From Hsuehochloa calcarea (lineage: Eukaryota > Streptophyta > Magnoliopsida > Poales > Poaceae), in the NCBI GenBank assembly GCA_036346395.1, contig CM070602.1, forward strand, positions 15,261,098 to 15,325,097: DNA of 64,000 nt, read 5' to 3'. The notes below the pieces were generated by a model. The model worked only from the letters and a program-made list of their open reading frames with translations. It was not told where the DNA came from and did not search any database. Shown one piece after another: positions 21,200 to 30,903 of this stretch; position 1 is the first letter of the stretch; each line of letters begins with the position of its first letter. The translations under genes and the position numbers were made by a program.

Positions 21200-23493
21200 C
21201 CTCTCGCCCATGGCTTTCGATGACGCGTGAGTCGTATGAAGAAGAACCTCCAAAGATCATATTGACCGTCGGCGCCGAGGCTCCCGGTACTCCATCTCTT
21301 CGCCGCCATCCTTGTCTTTTTGGAACTTGTTTCAACTCCTGAATTGTGGGAAGCGGCCTTTACCGCATAGAAATCCTCCACCTTCTTTTTGCCAAACACG
21401 ACAAAGCGCAAGTCATGCCCTCGTCATGGTGAAGTGGACACCACTTCTTACCTTTATTATGGCTATCGGTCGAACTTTGGCTTTGCCCCGACCGGTATAG
21501 TCCTTCTTACCCTTGAACGGTTTATCCGAACCGCTAGGACTTCCTTGGTGCCCATTTTATGCGGTGCTTCTTCTTCTTGGAAACCTTCTGGGATTCTTTT
21601 CGACTTCTCAAGGTCGTTGAGGGATTTTATCTTTTCGATCAATGGCTTCATTCCATTCAACCGCCTCACTAGCGGCCGCATACTTATCAGCCATGTCAAA
21701 GAGTTCGGCGGTTGTTCGTGGAGGATTCATAGCGATATCCTCCGTAAACCGCCGATTCCTTAAACCTGCCTTGAATGCCTGAATCACAGAAGATTCTGTA
21801 ATCTCTGGAATAGAATTTCGAACCTGGCTAAACCTTTTGATGTACTGACGGAGAGTTTCCTTTGGTTCCTGCCGAGTTCGATGGAGATCATCCTCCTTTC
21901 TGCATGCATCGACGCACTCGAAAATTCACAATCAATAGGTCGCAGAGCTGTTCCCAAGTATAATAGATCCGACCGTTGGTTAAGCAACCAAGACCGCGTA
22001 TCCTTCCGTAACTGCGGCAAATAATTATCCATCACGTTTTCATCACCACCAGCAGCTCTGATGGCAGTGGTATATATCTGGAAAACTCAAATGGATTTTG
22101 AGATCCATCGTATTTATCCACGTTGGCAGGTCGAAACCTATTAGGCCAACGCACAGCTTGGAACCCTGCAGAAAAGGCTCGACAACCTGTGACTGATTCA
22201 TAGTGCCTTCTTGGAAAAGGTGCCGGATTATGATCAGTAGGAGATCGGTTTCTTCGATTTGAACGCCGAGGCTCCGTCGTCCCGATCCGGTCGCAGACGT
22301 TATCATGACGTCTTTGAGCATTAGCATGGTTCAGATGATGACGGAGATCATCTAGGCCAAACAGGTGCTCTCCTAGGCTAGGGGAAGAGGTCGTTATTTG
22401 AAACAACCTTCTTCCTTCATGACCAACTGGTCGAAATCGCCGAGGAGGTCTAGGTACCGGTGGGTGACCATGCTGCCCTCTACTGAGGGAGGAGCGCTGA
22501 GATGAAGTCACCGTTAGACTTTGTGACATCCTTTGCCCCTCAAGACGCTCGCGGCGCCGCATACTGTTGAAGAATTTCCGATACCGCCCACCAATTGGGT
22601 AAAGCTCGAGCTTCGCAGCAAGTCGGTCATATTAAGAATATCTTGAATACGACATAAGTTCTCGAACCGCTATCAAGGTCTCGTGAGGATTCATTGAAGA
22701 TGTTGGCGTCGGAGACCCAAGTTCCTTCGACCTTTGGCCTAACTCCGCCAGTTCGCTATCCTTGGTGGGGCCGCACCACGCGTGATTAACCGATGGACGC
22801 CCATCACCTCTGCTCGCAGTGGTGCTTGATTGCCCACGCCATCTCCATCGCAGAGGTGGTGGCGAGGCGTGGTGTGCAGGATCGTGAGTGGCATCACGAT
22901 CGCATTTTCGATCGTGTTGACCTCATGCTTCCAAAGAACGATCTTCCGAGGAGCTTCCATCGTGACTAGTGGAGAACTTCTCGCTTCTACCAGAGACTTC
23001 CACGACGGAGACCGGCCGGAGATGAGAACCTCCCGAGGTCTTCGTGGCGGGCTCACCGATTCGCGGATTGCCGATCGGACATCGAAGTTTTATCGCCCTC
23101 ACTGCCCATTACCGGTGAGGGTCTCATCGACACCGCTACAGTGCGCTGGTCCTCGGAATTTCCAGAGGCCGCTGGTGAATACCGCACCATGATTGTGTCA
23201 AGGGTATATTGACCCTCGGGTTATGGGGCCGAGGTGTTGTCACCTTTTTCACGGCCGGAAACCGGGCTTGAAAAACATTCGACGTTTCAATCGGCCTGAA
23301 CGACCGCCCTCGAGAGCGCTTGGCGCAACGGTGTATCTTCATCCATCCGCCAAGTTCGCCGTCGCCGACGACCGCGAACCATCGGAGGAGGACGAAGATT
23401 CCCATGTTGCATGGCTTGGATGCAAAGCTTCATGTCAAGGTTGGAGTAGTCATCCAAGTCGAACCAGTTCTCCTCATCCCATGTTCCTGCCAT
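21200..23493 (-). pseudogene. gag (and start of pol) of element A, frameshifted
   Basis: The start at 23493 (minus) gives MAGTWDEENWFDLDDYSN, the conserved N-terminus shared with B. The central part has an Arg/Pro/His-rich spacer (22300-22562), then AVRWPNRFRPANVDKYDGSQ (near 22110-22160) and capsid-like segments in shifted frames down to 21463. Near 21230-21270 TVNMIFGGSSSYDSRVIESH resembles the linker just before protease. The ORF is broken by several shifts. Its capsid, if once intact, could have packaged the non-autonomous RNA. Confidence 0.75.
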
Positions 23494-23563
23494 ACTACCA
23501 ATTACGAATATGAAGAAAACGGATGAGTTGAGCAAAGAACCTCTTCAGAAGTTTTGCACTATC

Positions 23564-23582
23564 TTCCCCACGGACGGCGCCA
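23564..23582 (-). other. Primer-binding site of element A
   Basis: TGGCGCCGTCCGTGGGGA on the minus strand, 2 nt from the right LTR. The core is identical to that of element B, so both would use the same primer tRNA. Confidence 0.8.
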
Positions 23583-23584
23583 GC

Positions 23585-24007
23585 TGTCGACGATCAAATC
23601 GCCGATCTTATGAATATATAAATGAAAAGAGGAAAAATGTGCGTGACTCCTGGGAGTGGATCTGACTTGCTCTTTATTGCTATGAACTCACGATTACAAA
23701 CACTGAGAGTATCTAAAAACACAACACTTTGCTATGTCTTGCTTGATGTCTTCTGCTTGTGCTGTTGTTCTGTACCCCGTCTCGTGTCGTGTCCTGTCCT
23801 TCTTCCGGCCTTCTATGGTCCTCCTTAAGTACTTGATGAAGCGGTGGCAGTTATCTCACGAGGAGACACCCGTTGGGGAGCGACGCGTCTGGTCGGAAAG
23901 AGGTGGTAGTTTGACCATTTTACCAACCGCTAGGGCGGTTGGTGAAGGTGTCAACCGCTGTGCGGTTAATGATTCAGGAGACGTTAAATCATCAACCGTG
24001 ATAGTGT
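23585..24007 (-). repeat. 5' LTR of element A, truncated
   Basis: It matches 2638-about 3052 and stops at ATAGTGT. From 24008 the sequence belongs to a chromovirus LTR instead. About 275 bp at the 5' end (in element sense) are missing, including the normal LTR terminus and its target duplication. Confidence 0.85.
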
Positions 24008-24848
24008 GTATCGGTTGGCCGGCAGGAAAGCACATCGGGAGTGTCATTGCTTGAGATGAAGTCTCTGAAAGGTTTTGTTGTGATCAACTATGATCCGGTT
24101 GATTTCATCGTGTGGGTAAAGTGTACAACCTCTGCAGAGTGTTAAATCAATCTATTCGAATAGCCGCGTCCTCGGATATGGACATGCTCGGGAATTTCAC
24201 ACGAGGGGTAAATTTTCATAAAGACATTTGGGAAGGGTGAGCTGTGTGAGGTAATTTATGCAGCTGTATGAATAACTTGATTAGACTGTGTGTTCTTTGT
24301 GAAATCAAATGTTAAATTAGTATTCTCTATTTGTTTTCAATTACGTTTCAATCTATTATCTGTATTCAATTGCAAATGTTGCATTTCTGTAAATTAACCA
24401 CAGAAGCCATTTCCTTTGGAATAAGTCATCATGTATAATTGCATTCTGTGGTATGACTTGCGAGTACGGTGTGTACTCACTCTTGCTAAACAAATCAACA
24501 GAAGTGGAGGAGTCATCGCCAACTTTTGAAGAGGAATTCTACGAAGGTTGATCGTTAGGGTCTTGATCCCAGTCAGTTGCCTGTTGTGTATTGCTGGGAG
24601 TCCGCTGGAGTTTACCTTATTTCCGATGTAGTTTATTTCATTATTGTCAGCCTTGCATGGCTTAATAATTGTAAAACTCGACCTTAAGGTCACAACAGTT
24701 ATCGGTTATTCAAATTACTCATTTATTTAATATTTCGTTGTATGGAGTTGATATTTCATCAATGTTGACATTGTGTGCACTAGCGTGATCCTGGACTAGT
24801 GCAGAATACACAGAGGGTCCAGATTTGCATATTTGGGTCCCGACAATC
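24008..24848 (+). repeat. LTR fragment, Del/Tekay-like chromovirus (3' 841 bp of a long LTR)
   Basis: From GGTTGGCCGGCAG onward it aligns to the 3' ends of the long LTRs at 33300-34135, 42200-43007 and 52940-53777. It ends with the shared GAATACACAGAGGGTCC and the terminus GGGTCCCGACA. Many substitutions separate it from the array LTRs. It shares CACATCGGGAGTGTCA with the LTR of D/G, so it may belong to that older subfamily. It has no neighbouring primer site; the next base begins D/G integrase in the opposite orientation. Confidence 0.85.
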
Positions 24849-25056
24849 ATCCTTGATGAAATCTTTAAATTTACCTTCTTCCATCTTAAGCTTGATATCC
24901 GTTATGACGGAATCCTTTGGTTGGGCAGTGTGAATCTGCTCCTCCAGTGTAAACTGAACTTCTTAACTTGCCACAAATCCTTCGTCTACCACTTCTAACT
25001 TCAGCTTTTGAAACTCTTCATGAAGTTCCGAAAAATTCACTTTTACTTCCAAAGTA
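24849..25056 (-). pseudogene. Integrase N-terminal region of D/G (fragment)
   Basis: The reverse complement matches the region of the array elements that links RNase H to integrase (about 38330-38480 and 47230-47390): GAAGGATTTGTGGC, CTGGAGGAGCAGATTC, CAACCAAAGGATTC and AAATTTAAAGATTTCA. It breaks off at 24849 in the GATGATC codons before the zinc-binding region. Confidence 0.8.
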
Positions 25057-25524
25057 TTACAGTCGAGATAAAACCGCCGTAATCACCGTTATCGGCCGGT
25101 TACGGTTTACCGGTCCCGAAAGCGGATCGAAAAACCGCCAAAAATTTTTTGGCTCATTTTGATGTGTCGCTTTCTCCCATGTGGGCAGCAGCCCTCATCC
25201 CTTTTGCTCACTTATTGCTAGTAGTTGACCCCACCCACTACCATTTGTTTATTTGCTCACTTATTGCCTCCCTCTTGGCCTCTTCCTCCCTCTCATTCTC
25301 CATTTCCAAAGAGCATCTCTTCCTCTCATTCTCCATTAGCTCAAGCAAGCACTAAGTCACCCCATCACAAGCAAGCACAAGGGCAAGCACAAGGAAGCAG
25401 GAGCAAAGAAGACAAGCACAAGCAAAGAGGTCCGAAAGTTTTTCTACTTGTCGAAGTTTTTGAGTTCATTGTTTGTAGGGAGTAAGGACTAAGTAGAGAT
25501 TGTAGTGTAGAAACCATCTTGAAT

Positions 25525-25603
25525 GCATTTGTGGAGGGTTGCACATTTGGATTACTAGTGGTTAGCATTTGTGGAGGGTTGCACATTTGGATTACTAGTG
25601 GTC
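25525..25603. repeat. Tandem duplication, 40-bp period
   Basis: GCATTTGTGGAGGGTTGCAC followed by ATTTGGATTACTAGTGGT occurs twice in a row with no visible substitution. A second local duplication built on GTATGCAAGAC..TAATGCT follows at about 25640-25710. Both lie in the hAT 5' region upstream of the transposase start. Confidence 0.9.
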
Positions 25604-25834
25604 ATGTGAAAGGCTATAGCATGTCAGTATGTATCGTTGTATGCAAGACCACATAATGCTGTCCATGCATGTTGTGTATCGCAGTATGCAAGACTACGTA
25701 ATGCTATCCATTCACAAAACAACATATATGCCTTCAAGAATCTCGCATAGCATATATCCATGTACTAAGATGAAATCACTTGTCAATATGATCCATGACT
25801 AACAATTTTCATCCTGTCTGGATTATTGTAGGTG

Positions 25835-28090
25835 ATGACTTCTAAATCCATCAATGTTTGGGACCATGGAGAAAGACTAGGAGGTGCTGGTTGGAAGTGC
25901 AGATATTGCAATCTAACAAAATCAGGCGGAGGTGTCACCCGCTAAAACAACATCTTGCCGGGAGACACGGAGATGTTGTTGCTTGCAATGGGGTTCCGGC
26001 GGAAGTCCGAAGGCTCATGCTGGCAAGTCTTGAAGAAGCGAAGGCAAGAAAGAAATCTCTTCAAGATGAACGACTGCGAATGGAGGAAGCCGCAAGAGAG
26101 CCTGTAGCTCGTGGTCCATCATATGAAGATGCATTTGATGATAACGAGGAAATGCAAATGGAATGGGCTCGTCGGGAGTCGATAGAGTTACATCAGATGC
26201 AACAAAGAGCTAGAGCCAGGTGCGACGCTTGAACATGGTGGTGGTAGTGGAAGTGGTACGAAGTGGGAGTGGAAAGGGAAGTGGAAGTGGCAGAGGTAGT
26301 GGTACAGAAGCAATGCTTTTTCAAGGATGTTTGGCGTGTCACACCATGAGAGTTGATCTCGATATTTTGCGCGGTCGGCACCGCCCAACCCCGCATTGAT
26401 ACAACACTTCGTGGAGAAGCAAAGTCAAAACTTGGGAAAATTTGGTCAAAGTGGTTCCATAGTAATGACATTGCTGGAGTTAAGGCTGAGTGTCCTTATT
26501 TTCGTGCCGCCATCAAAGAGACACAAGAACTTGGCCAAGGGGTTCCGCTACCAAGAGGGCATGAAATCGATGGGACATATCTTGATGCCAACGAACAAGA
26601 GGTCAAGGAGTACGATCACAGCTCAAAGAAGACTCGATATATATGGAGTCTCTATTATGTGTGATTCTTGACCGGGCCTACACAAATGAGTATCGTTAAC
26701 TTCATGTTGTACCGCAATGGAAGAATGTTTTTCCATAAGTCGTTGAATGCAATCGTGACATACAAAATGTCGACTTTTTGTATCGTGAGATTCGTGAGAG
26801 TTGTGGAAGAAGTTGGAGTTAAACATGTCATGCGACAGACCGATAATGGTGCGAACTATAAGAAAGCATGCCAACTGTAATTGAAGAGTACCCAACTTTA
26901 GTCTGGCACCATGTGCAAAGCGCACACCGCCAACCTCATGTTGAAGGATATTGGTCGATTCGAGGAGGTTGATGCAGCTTGTCAAGGCGGCTAAGAGGAT
27001 TTGTTTGCCTTATACAACCACGATCGCTTCCATAATGAAATGCGCCAACAAATTGAGGGGAGATAGTTCGTCCAAACGCCACAAGGTTTGGAACCACATT
27101 CATTTTCTTGAAAAGTTTTAGGATAGAAAAGCAAAGTTCACGGTGGATGGTGTCGATGTATGGAGCTCCAACCATTTGAGCACGATCGAGGAAGGAGAAT
27201 ATATGTATTCTCGCTTCACAAGTAGACAATGGTGGTCCAAGATGGATTGGGTCATAAAATTGGTAGAACCAATTTACCGACTACTCGATATGTCGACCAA
27301 CGTAAACTCGCAATAAAGCAAGGTGGATGGTTGAAAAGACGACGAACTCAATTTCAACTTCAAGACGCATCGAAGAAGATGATGCCACTTATTGTCGTGT
27401 CATAAAGATTGTTAATAGGAGAATTGCAATGATGAAGGACCGCACGCATATAGTTCCGTGCAAGTTCATAGTTTCCTAAATCAAAATAAATATCACATAT
27501 TTGTTGTATATTTTTTCTAACTCTCTAAGTGTGTTTGTTTGCACAAAGATCGCTGTCGAACCCGCAGACCGCTTCTATAATGTGGGAAGAATCCACCCTC
27601 GCCGCTTCCCGACATTGGCGATTCAAAGACTAGCCGATACACCCGATGACGCAGCGCGTGCTCTAGGCGAGCTAGAACAATACCGTAATCGACGAGGTTT
27701 ATTTGCTTCCAATGAGGCTCACATGAGTGCTAGTCGCCATTCTCGCAGTAGGTTGTTATGACCATACATATACATGGAAAATGACCCATCACTATTAGTT
27801 TAACACAAATTTTATGTTACTTGTAGCTACATGGTGGATGACGCTTGGAGCGCAGATACCGACATTAACAAAATATACCTTATGGATTGTCTCGCAATGT
27901 GTTTCGTCCATGGATGTGAACGAAATTGGAGCACATTTGCATTGGTACATACACAATTGAGGAACCGCTCTTGGATACAAGAAACTACATAAACTCGTAT
28001 GTCCACTACAACTGAGGCTCCGCTTGCAAGAGCATGAGACTAGAAATGAAGATAGGGATGTAGATCCTTTTGGCGATCTAATCAATGCCA
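25835..28090 (+). pseudogene. hAT transposase (BED zinc finger, DUF659-like core, hAT dimerisation), broken
   Basis: The start at 25835 gives MTSKSINVWDHGERLGGAGW, after a TTGTAG acceptor-like site. The BED finger reads CRYCNLTKSGG, then a one-base shift at 25941, then QHLAGRH (C-x2-C...H-x4-H), followed by GDVVACNGVPAEVRRLM and a charged helix. Near 26690-26880 MSIVNFMLYRNGRMFFHKS and GVKHVMRQTDNGANYKKAC match the DUF659 core, including the conserved D-N-G-A-N-Y-K-K. Near 27600 PRRFPTLAIQRLAD follows, and near 27828 TWWMTLGAQIPTLTKYTL is the C-terminal dimerisation block. Multiple shifts make it inactive. The role would be cut-and-paste transposition in the nucleus. Confidence 0.82.
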
Positions 28091-29440
28091 CTCAGACGAC
28101 AGAGAGAACCCAATCCACGAGTGGCTTGATAGCTCCATGATACAATCAGAGCCCCTACTAGACGAGGAAGGTGAGCCCCCATGCCATCTACAGGGCTTGT
28201 AGTTGATGCTATCCTCAAAGGAATTGAATAAAGCACTAGATGATGAACCATTGAAGCAAAGGGCAAAGAAAATATTGGCAAGAGTCATCTTGGGAAAAGG
28301 AAATATTGTAGCCAACCAACTCAAAAATTGGTCAAGACTTTGCCTCACTTACACAAACAGGGAAACAAGTGCTCGACAGAAGAAGAAAAAGACCATTGAG
28401 GAGGATATTGTGGCAAGCGATTTAAGAAATGTAAAGTCCGCCATCCGATGAAGTCCAGATCAAGAGTCCGTGATAGTAGCTCTCCGTCGTCCGATGATGG
28501 TGCCGATGGTGGATCGCTCATGATGCAGGCAAGACCAACCATTGGAATTCACATGCGAGCAAAACTTCACGCATGCTACTCGTGATGAAGACCACGGTTC
28601 TCATGCTTCAAAACAATATCATAAGACCTACACGAGGGTAAGGGTCGCCAAAAGATCAATCTCACCACATGACTCTTCTTCCTATGAATCACATGCTAGC
28701 TCAAGATCCACTCGACTTATGGACGCCGAGATGTCAATCTATTGCCTTCGGAGATGATTCTCATTTGTCTGACGCCTCTTCCGATCCTAGTTTCCATTAC
28801 GGCCTTGTGTCCTTCAATACCAATGCCGTAAACGCTACTGCTGGGTCGAACCCACATATTACCAACAACTTTACAATCATTGGTTACAATATGCACACGA
28901 AACACACACTTGGGATCAATACAAGGCTCACCTAGCACAATTTGAAGGACTTATACTCTATGATAACAACGACTACATTGCACAACCTTCGCTTTCGACA
29001 ATGTATTGGTATGAATTACTTCTCATTATTGTTTTTGTATGCTAGTCAAGCTATCGCTCATTATCATTAGCTTATGTTTTTATTGTGTTACATGCTTTAG
29101 AATACTTGGACGAGAGGATCGCTTCGAGAGTGAAGCAACCAAGGATGACTTTTATGTACATCTTGAAACATTTTCCCATTAATATTTGCATTATTCTAAA
29201 TTTAAATTTCATAATTACCATTTTCCCAAATTCGTTTTTCCGGTTTTTCCTGCTCGACTGTTATCGCCGTGAATCGTCCTAAGCATCGGCGGTAAAATTT
29301 GGAGTTCAAAAAATCAAAATTTGAATTCAACCCGGTTTTTTTTGAAATTTCCAGAATCGTCGCAGAATCGCCGGTTATCGTTATCGCCCCGGCCGATTTA
29401 ATCCAGAGCGAGATTTCAATCCTCGATTCAAAGAGCTCTT
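28090..29440. other. 3' part of the hAT element, no clear domain
   Basis: Short plus-strand frames (28203-28451, 28542-28757, 28669-28935) give Ser/Asp/His-rich tails such as SPHDSSSYESHASSRSTRL that often trail hAT transposases. I recognise no domain. The last 160 bp are AT-rich with homopolymer runs and CCGGTT motifs. Confidence 0.4.
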
Positions 29441-29925
29441 ATGACTTAAAGCATCTACAACGACATTGGCTTTCCCAGGATAATAGTGAATTCTGATATT
29501 ATAATCCTTTATTAACTCTAACCATCTTATTTGTCTCATGTTCAGATCAGACTGACTGAAAATATACTTCAGGCTTTTATGATCTGTGTATATCTCACAA
29601 CAATTACCGATGAGGTACTAACGCTAAATCTTTAAAGCATGCACTACAGAAACTAATTACATATCATGGGTAGGGTAATTCTCCTTATGGGGCCTTAACT
29701 TTCTTAACGCATAAGCGACAGTTCTTCCTTTTTGCATCAGGACGCATCCTAATCCTTGACGCGAAGCATCACAATAGATATCAAAATTCTTTTGAATATT
29801 CGGCAGAATTAGCACTGGGGCTGATGTCAAACACTTCCTCAATTCTTAAAAACTTTCTTCACAATCTGGATGTCCAAGTGAACTTTTTATCTTTCTTTAA
29901 CAATTACGTAAGGGGCTTAGTAATC
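29441..29925 (-). pseudogene. RNase H of D/G
   Basis: The minus strand reads FDIYCDASRQGLGCVLMQKG, with the RNase H catalytic Asp in CDAS, followed by RTVAYALRKLRPHKENYPTH. Nearer 29445-29600, DHKSLKYIFSQSDLN-like and VVVDAL-like coding remains are readable in a shifted frame. The block order equals that of the array elements at 37890-38270. Confidence 0.8.
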
Positions 29926-30800
29926 GTTAAGAATCCTTCGATGACACGACGGTAATATCCCGCCATTCCCAAGAAACTACGAATCTGAGTAACCGTCTTG
30001 GATTGCTCACAATGTAACACCGCTCGACTTTACCGGGGTCAACTGCTACTCCTTCGGCTGTCATCACATGACCAAGAAAATCGACTTCCTTCTTCCAAAA
30101 ATCACATTTGCTCAACTTGGCATACAACTGATGTTCTCTAAGTTTCTCCAGGCTTAACCTTAGGCGTTTAGCGTGTTCTTCTTCTAACTTGGAGTAAACC
30201 AAGATATTATCAATGAACACAACTACAAACTTATCCAAAAAATTCTATGAATATTTTATTCATCATGTTCATGAAATATGTCAGGGCATTAGTCAGACCA
30301 AAGGACATGACCAAAAACTCATAATGTCCATACAACATTGAGAAGGCGGTCTTCGGTATATCCATCAGACAAATCTTCAACTGATGGTAACCTGATCGCA
30401 TATCGATCTTGGAGAAAATTCCAGCTCCTTTCATCTAATCGAACAAATCATCAATTCTGGGCAGTAGATACTTGTTCTTGATAGTAACTTCATTAAGAGA
30501 ACGATACTCGATGCACATTCTCATGCTTCCATCCTTTTCCTGACAAATAAGGCTGGCGCTCCCCACGGCGATGAACTAGGTCTTATGAAACCTTTCTCAA
30601 GAAATTCTTCAATCTGCTTCTTCAATTCTACTAACTCATCGGCTGGTATCCGATGGGGTCTCTTAGAAATTGGTGTTGTTCCTAGTACTAGATCGATGAC
30701 AAACTCGATGTCACGGTTCGGTGGCATCCCTGGTAATTCTTCTGGAAACACATCTGGATATTCTCTGACAATAGGCACATCTTCCAAGGTATCTTCAGGC
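29926..30800 (-). pseudogene. Reverse transcriptase of D/G, catalytic Asp changed
   Basis: Minus-strand frames give EDVPIVREYPDVFPEELPGM, PHRIPADELVELKKQIEEFL, RPSSSPWGAPALFV, a shifted middle, GIFSKIDMRSGYHQLKI, FGLTNALTYFMNMMNK and then VVVFIDNILVYSKLEEEH. The catalytic box is FIDN rather than FIDD, a substitution visible at about 30205-30218. Downstream SKCDFWKKEVDFLGHVMTAE is intact. Several shifts are present. Confidence 0.85.
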
Positions 30801-30903
30801 TATTAACTAACAGATGTCCATCACGGGTGGTAGTGGCTAGCTAGAAACTCCACCTTTTTCCATTGGGATATTCGATTGTTACGGCTTTTCGACCATAATC
30901 CAA
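30801..30903 (-). pseudogene. Protease C-terminal remnant of D/G, left of the array
   Basis: The minus strand reads through a GGTCGAAAAGCCGTAACAAT block that aligns with the protease-RT linker of the array elements (36828-36860, 45717-45740). The other half of the gene is at 53778-54075. Confidence 0.7.
30899..30903. repeat. Target-site duplication of the tandem array, left copy
   Basis: TCCAA, repeated at 53778-53782. Between the two copies lies exactly LTR-internal-LTR-internal-LTR. Confidence 0.88.

Larger units (their letters stand above)
2638..24007 (-). mobile_element. Element A: Tat-lineage Ty3/gypsy retrotransposon, internally deleted and hosting element B
   Basis: The left LTR (2638-3320) and the right LTR (23585-24007, truncated) share a TGTCGACGATC start. 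The element runs on the minus strand: the primer site lies against the right LTR and the polypurine tract against the left LTR. Its own internal DNA is 3321-6779 plus 20118-23584. On the minus strand it encodes a gag that passes directly into the C-terminal part of integrase; protease, reverse transcriptase and RNase H are absent. An antisense additional gene lies at the left. The lineage is inferred from the antisense gene and the tRNA-Asp-like primer site. The bases left of 2638 are GTGTT, but the right target duplication is lost. Confidence 0.85.
25057..29440 (+). mobile_element. Degenerate autonomous hAT transposon inserted in D/G
   Basis: It lies between D/G integrase-side sequence (ending about 25056) and D/G RNase H-side sequence (resuming about 29441 at GAGCTCTTATGAC). 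It carries a BED finger and hAT transposase relics on the plus strand. Both ends have subterminal ACCGG/CCGGT-rich DNA (TATCGGCCGGTTACGG at the left, CGCCGGTTATCG at the right), typical of this type. A CAGTCGAGATAAAAC sequence may be the left terminus. I cannot fix the exact ends: TTCCAAAG and ATTCAAAG are candidate 8-bp duplications but differ at two positions. Confidence 0.75.

Noticed and set aside
22032..22562. Arg-rich 176-codon minus frame as a novel protein
   Set aside because: It continues into the VDKYDGSQN gag block, so it is the spacer of element A gag.
24008..24848. Complete solo LTR
   Set aside because: Only the 3' quarter is present and the left end is not a natural terminus.
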